From positions 1-64,000 of the forward strand of contig JAGGDU010000241.1 of NCBI GenBank assembly GCA_018457135.1: DNA of 64,000 nucleotides, read 5' to 3'. Each line of letters opens with the position of its first letter. Within the stretch, counting starts at the first letter, position 1. Below the pieces are notes generated by a model. That model was not told the DNA's origin, searched no databases, and saw only the letters and a list, made by a program, of their open reading frames with translations. The position numbers and the translations under genes were made by a program. The stretch comes from Trichodesmium erythraeum GBRTRLIN201 (GTDB lineage Bacteria > Cyanobacteriota > Cyanobacteriia > Cyanobacteriales > Microcoleaceae). Below are positions 60,012 to 64,000 of the stretch, one piece after another.

Positions 60012-61928
60012 ATGATAGAAACAAAACGAGCTATAGTCGTAGGAGCTGGATCGTCTGGTCTAATAGCAGCTAAAGAACTTTTAGATACTGGCTTAGACTT
60101 GACTATCTTAGAAAAGGAAGCATCTTTGGGTGGTGTATGGCACAAATATTGCTGGAAGACTTCAACTCTCACTTCTTCCAAGTGGATGACAGAATATGGC
60201 TGTTACCCAGCACCAAAAGAATATGCTGACTTTATGAAGCCAGAAGAAATGATGGAATATCTCAGCTCATTTACGAAGCATTATGGGTTAGAAGATAAAG
60301 TTCACTTTGGTGTACAAGTAAAAGCGATCGCTCGTAGCACAGATGGCAAATATGATGTAATTACTGATGGAGAAACTTACAGTGGCTACGATTATGTAGT
60401 AATTAGCACTGGATTACATGGTGAACCAGTTATTAGGGACGTTCCAGGAATAGAGAAGTTTACTGGTACTATAATGCACGGATTCAAATACAAAGACCCA
60501 GAAGCATTTCGGGACAAAAAAGTAGTGTGCATGGGTCTTGGTGAAAGTGGCATTGGTATTAGTTCTGAAATTAGCAGTGTAGCAGCTAAAACTGTTGTAG
60601 CAGCAGGTAATTTTAATTTTGCTCCCCGGGTTTATCCTTACAGTAATAAGCCTTTTGATCAAATCCAGTTCTGGCCAATGGGTCAATACATTAAGGACTA
60701 CCAAGAATTATTAAGTGCCCAAATGAGTTGGATTACTCGCCTACCAGAACCATTACGAACTGCTTATGCAAATATGCATCCCTGGTTACGCGATCTTCCT
60801 AAAGAATGGCTACCAACGGCTTATGTTCCCCACTATTGGGCAGGTAAATACTGGCCTAAACCTAACAACAATTTTGGGGATATGAGTGGTAATTTGACCC
60901 GACCTAGTACTGCTCCTGATGATATTATATATTTGGTTCATAGTGGTAAGATTACAGCAAAGGGTAAGGTAGAGCGCTTTGATGAAACAGGAGTTTATTT
61001 CCCAGATGGCACCAGAGAAGAAGTTGATATGGTGGTAGCTAATACAGGGTTTAAGCCTGGAGCTGCTTTAATTGAGTTTCCTGATAACTGGCAATACCGA
61101 CACCAAGAATTGTATAAAGGTTGTTTGCATCCTGATATGCCTAATCTAGCATTTGTAGGGTTTGTTAGACCTACTATCGGTTCTATCCCTGCTATGGCAG
61201 AAATGCAGTCACGGTTTGTCGCTCAAGTTTTCTCTGGTGGGTATAAGTTGCCAGAAAAAGAAAAATTGAAAAAACTAATTAAAAAAGAAGCTGATGCTCA
61301 CGCTCGGAAAAATCCAAAGATGACAGAGCGTTGGCCTCATATCTACTTTTTTGATCAATGGATGGAAGAAATGGCAGAACTACTTGGTACTCAACCTAAA
61401 ATTTGGCAGCACCTAAGTTCTTGGAAGCAACTTCAGGGCTTTCTATTTGGGGCTCCGATGCCTATACGTTTTCGTCAATATGGCTCTGGAGTAGTTGCAG
61501 GTGCTAAGGAACGTTACGCTGATAGGATTAATCAACTATATGGAACTCGCCCTCAGTCCTATATAATACCTTACCTGACAATTAGTCTTTTCTTCCCTTA
61601 CATCTTATCTTTAATTATTTCTGCAGTTTGTTATTGGGGAGCTAACTTATCTCCATTAATTAGTATTGGTTCGGGTTTACTTTTCTATACTTTATATATG
61701 ACAGTGGATTTATTCCGCTTTGTGGTAGGATTTTTACCGATCACATTACCTAGTCTAATGGCTCTAGAGCAAAGTCTGCCTTGGCGTAATTGTGACAATG
61801 ATAGTATGATGTTTTTAATGTCTTTTCCTGAGAAAGATAGGATGAATTATGCTAATCCTAGAGTCTTTGAAAATGACGGGCTTCCTAAAAGTGAACTATT
61901 AGACCGTGAAATAGCTGTTAAAAATTAA
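60012..61928 (+). CDS. FMO-type flavin monooxygenase with C-terminal membrane anchor
   Basis: 638 residues from ATG 60012; a GTG one codon upstream is possible. FAD motif is AIVVGAGSSGLIAAKEL, followed by LGGVWHKYCWKTSTLTSSKWMTEYG. The FMO signature FxGxxxHxxxY is present as FTGTIMHGFKYK, and the NADPH motif appears as VVCMGLGESGIGIS. The last about 110 residues contain two to three hydrophobic helices (YLTISLFFPYILSLIISAV onward), so the enzyme is membrane anchored, which is unusual for this class in bacteria. It would oxygenate N, S or carbonyl positions using NADPH and O2. The position suggests polyketide tailoring, and it may work with the BVMO at 55323. Confidence 0.9.
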   Translation: MIETKRAIVVGAGSSGLIAAKELLDTGLDLTILEKEASLGGVWHKYCWKTSTLTSSKWMTEYGCYPAPKEYADFMKPEEMMEYLSSFTKHYGLEDKVHFGVQVKAIARSTDGKYDVITDGETYSGYDYVVISTGLHGEPVIRDVPGIEKFTGTIMHGFKYKDPEAFRDKKVVCMGLGESGIGISSEISSVAAKTVVAAGNFNFAPRVYPYSNKPFDQIQFWPMGQYIKDYQELLSAQMSWITRLPEPLRTAYANMHPWLRDLPKEWLPTAYVPHYWAGKYWPKPNNNFGDMSGNLTRPSTAPDDIIYLVHSGKITAKGKVERFDETGVYFPDGTREEVDMVVANTGFKPGAALIEFPDNWQYRHQELYKGCLHPDMPNLAFVGFVRPTIGSIPAMAEMQSRFVAQVFSGGYKLPEKEKLKKLIKKEADAHARKNPKMTERWPHIYFFDQWMEEMAELLGTQPKIWQHLSSWKQLQGFLFGAPMPIRFRQYGSGVVAGAKERYADRINQLYGTRPQSYIIPYLTISLFFPYILSLIISAVCYWGANLSPLISIGSGLLFYTLYMTVDLFRFVVGFLPITLPSLMALEQSLPWRNCDNDSMMFLMSFPEKDRMNYANPRVFENDGLPKSELLDREIAVKN

Positions 61929-62138
61929 TTATTGGGTTCGTCGATCTCATTCAATATTATTGGTTATGGCCTCATACATCGGTCTGCTAAGATAATGTAT
62001 AAATACCTGTTAGGATTATCAATAATCTTTACAGGTATTTATAATTAATGAGGCGATCGACTACTAGAGATTTCCTTATCCACTTTTTGGACATTATTTA
62101 AGTTTTTACAACACAAAAAATAGAAAGTAAGTATTATT
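61929..62138. other. Spacer with hairpin
   Basis: About 210 bases between the FMO stop and the lipase pseudogene, dominated by the terminator-like hairpin. Nothing else is seen. Confidence 0.5.
62001..62040 (+). terminator. Hairpin after the FMO gene
   Basis: AAATACCTGT at 62001 pairs with ACAGGTATTT at 62031-62040. An inner imperfect stem (GGATTAT/ATAATC) gives a long hairpin 73 bases after the stop codon. Likely a terminator of the FMO transcript, though the U-tract is weak. Confidence 0.7.
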
Positions 62139-62918
62139 ATGGCAAAACTACAGAAAGAAAAATTTAATCTAGATATAGATCAACCAGAAATATAAAATGA
62201 AGGCTATTTCAAAAATGATGATGATTCACCAACAAAGCATCTATGGGATAGGAAAATATTGTCTTTGATTTGACTTTCCTATTGTGTTTCTTTTCCTAAG
62301 CTTTATACGGGTAAAGAAATATATCTATCGAATTTAGCTACTAGAGCTGTTAAGAATACTTTCGAGAAGAAAAAAATTAAGAGGTTAACTGGAGAATGGG
62401 ATATTCTCTGGTTTGTTAGTGTTGAGCGAAGATCAGTTTCTAATGTGGCAGATGGTACGATGTTTGTTGCTAAGTATAAGCTCTATAAAAGCATTAAGAG
62501 TAATGTTAAAGATGGCTTTAATACTGATGATAGTGACAATAAAGATGATTATATTTTCAGATATGTCATTTCCATTGCTGGAACAAAGCCTTTCTCAATT
62601 TTTGCCGCTGTGTTTCAAGATTTAAGCATATTTAAAACTCGCCCTTAGAACAAACGTGAACCTTGGAGTAAGGCCATTAGAGATAAAACATTAAAAAACA
62701 ATAAACCTACTATATCTTCAGGAATTAGAAAAAGATTGAAACTTCTTTTAACAAATATTTAAGGTGCTTGTGGTACATTTGCCCAGTTTAATGCCAATTT
62801 ATTAGATAATAACAACGTAGTGGAAATGATGAATTGGTATGTACAATTTGTTGATCAACATGTTGCCCAATACGAAAAATATTTAGAGATAGAAGAGTTT
62901 ACCAAGGAGATGAGATAA
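62139..62918 (+). pseudogene. Degraded paralogue of the lipase
   Basis: Translated pieces follow the intact lipase in order: MAKLQKEKF (N-terminus, then stop), LWDRKILSLI.LSYCVSFPKLYTGKE, IKRLTGEWDILWFVSV, ADGTMFVAKYKLYKS...YIFRYVISIAGTKPFSIFAAVF, then a stop at 62646. After a large deletion of the catalytic-serine region it ends with MMNWYVQFVDQHVAQYEKYLEIEE, aligning with LMDWYMQFYFQHVDQYVGYYGVDE. Stops, frameshifts and loss of GHSLA show it is inactive; it also lacks the AQP tail. Confidence 0.85.
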
Positions 62919-63140
62919 ATTACTGATAAATTCTACAAAGGAATGAAGTATAGCTCGAAGAGGAGACTACAATAGGTACCTCTATCAATCACAAAAACTT
63001 TGTTTAAATTTGTTTTAGGGAAATTTTATGGAATTCCCCTAAATTATTTTTTAGAAATGTCTCCAGGTCAAGAGGGAAAAGCCAAAAAGGATAATAAGAG
63101 TAATATTAAACTGTACTTTAATATCTTCTTTTAGCTAACC

Positions 63141-64000
63141 TTAAATATTTAACTCTTTGCGTCCTAAGATTTTTGCACAAACTAATAAAACTTGGAAAAT
63201 CAATCCTACAACAATTAATATTCCCACCCACTCCAAGTATGGTATATATGGGAACTTACTAACTATTTCATCAATCATTTGAATATTAATTGGCCGAATA
63301 ATTTGAAAATAGTGTTGATAAAGGAATACATACAGTGCACCAAATTCAGCGACCAGCACTAGATAAGATGACCTCCTCAAAATCACTACCATTGAGAGAG
63401 CAAACTGATTAACTGTCAATTCATAAGCATTTGTTCGCTTTCTAACTTCTGGCAAGACTAAATAATTATACTGATTAACAATATCTGAAGCTTGGTTAAC
63501 CCATTTAAGAATATTCTCAGGACGTAGATTATTTACTAAAGCACGACGCCGTGCTTGTTTGTTATACTTATTAATAACTTCAAAGACATCTATATCTGGC
63601 CATAGATATTGCAGTGAACCATCTAATGCTAGAACAGACCTAGTAAGTTTTAAAAAATCCCAGTTAGTAGGGATTTTATAACCAAAAGCTACATCAGTTA
63701 CTCCTTTAATAGCTCCACCTAAAGATTTTTGCCGAAACGGTACTCCTTTAACTTGAGATCTGACATACCAGTTCTCAAACTGACGCCCCATCTCTACTCG
63801 CACTCTATCAATATCAACTTTAGGAATACCAACACCAAATCGAATATAGTAATCAGCTGCTTTGGTAAAATTTCCTTCCCCTAAACCATTAACATAATTC
63901 AAGTAAGTATTCCTTAATTCTGCTTCCAAAGAACCTGTACTACCATGATCAATGAGTACAAACTTGTTATTACGCAACAATATTATATTACCTGGATGTA
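63141..64000 (-). CDS. AarF/ABC1-type protein kinase-like, 5' end outside window
   Basis: The frame is open to the window edge, reading HPGNIILLRNNKFVLIDHGS, the C-terminal end of the ABC1 kinase-like core; the first in-window start is not the true start. The usual metal-binding DFG is DHG here. A helical C-terminal region (about 200 residues) ends with two membrane segments (VLVAEFGALYVFLYQHYF and GILIVVGLIFQVLLVCAKIL). ABC1 proteins support quinone/prenyl-lipid biology at membranes. It converges on the lipase pseudogene; whether it belongs to the island is unclear. Confidence 0.85.
   Translation of the reverse strand, partial: HPGNIILLRNNKFVLIDHGSTGSLEAELRNTYLNYVNGLGEGNFTKAADYYIRFGVGIPKVDIDRVRVEMGRQFENWYVRSQVKGVPFRQKSLGGAIKGVTDVAFGYKIPTNWDFLKLTRSVLALDGSLQYLWPDIDVFEVINKYNKQARRRALVNNLRPENILKWVNQASDIVNQYNYLVLPEVRKRTNAYELTVNQFALSMVVILRRSSYLVLVAEFGALYVFLYQHYFQIIRPINIQMIDEIVSKFPYIPYLEWVGILIVVGLIFQVLLVCAKILGRKELNI

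Noticed and set aside
62413-62648. Two overlapping 67-70 codon frames read as separate small genes
   Set aside because: One is a segment of the lipase pseudogene and the other is its out-of-frame shadow.

Overview
The window looks like a chromosomal piece of a low-GC, filamentous, non-heterocystous cyanobacterium (Trichodesmium/Okeania-like; genus not provable from this sequence alone). The evidence is a complete kaiABC clock operon region, chlB, ClpS2, a Ycf20/DUF565 protein, more than a dozen HIP1 octamers (GCGATCGC, e.g. at 3811, 9516, 16009, 17899, 21566, 27088, 38026), long AT-rich spacers and decayed transposase debris.

Bases 1-27500 are mostly core genome. A Roco-type LRR-GTPase is cut by the left edge. 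It is followed by glycerate kinase, a Ycf20-like protein, a GT-C glycosyltransferase, a 1121-residue sensor kinase divergent from kaiA, then kaiA, kaiB and kaiC. Further right are a tRNA-Val(UAC), a DUF2227 membrane protein, a two-gene permease/DUF1980 pair, a second GT-C glycosyltransferase, glycerol kinase, clpS2, chlB and a methyltransferase. A decayed IS5-like element (about 27673-28540) marks the edge of the accessory region.

Bases 28700-64000 are an accessory biosynthetic island. It opens with three small charged proteins, two of which are tandem paralogues, set among direct and inverted repeats. A GT4 glycosyltransferase and four collinear megasynthase genes follow: (1) KS-AT-DH-cMT-ER-KR-ACP; (2) TubC docking-C-acyl-AMP ligase-PCP; (3) KS-AT-DH-KR-ACP; (4) KS-AT-ACP-TE. 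A strong terminator closes this run. Downstream are a lipocalin-like protein, a Baeyer-Villiger-type monooxygenase, a class-3-like lipase, a second flavin monooxygenase with a membrane tail, a lipase pseudogene, and an AarF/ABC1-type kinase cut by the right edge.

The most unusual feature is a roughly 55-residue module (ANTI...GxGK...AQPxxVxV). It forms the whole of two small proteins upstream of the synthases and the C-terminal tail of the lipase 27 kb downstream. With the basic small protein at 28745, a set of lipase remnants and the polyketide genes, this suggests an uncharacterised lipase/small-protein system tied to a reduced, C-methylated polyketide pathway. The product and the function of the small proteins cannot be read from sequence.
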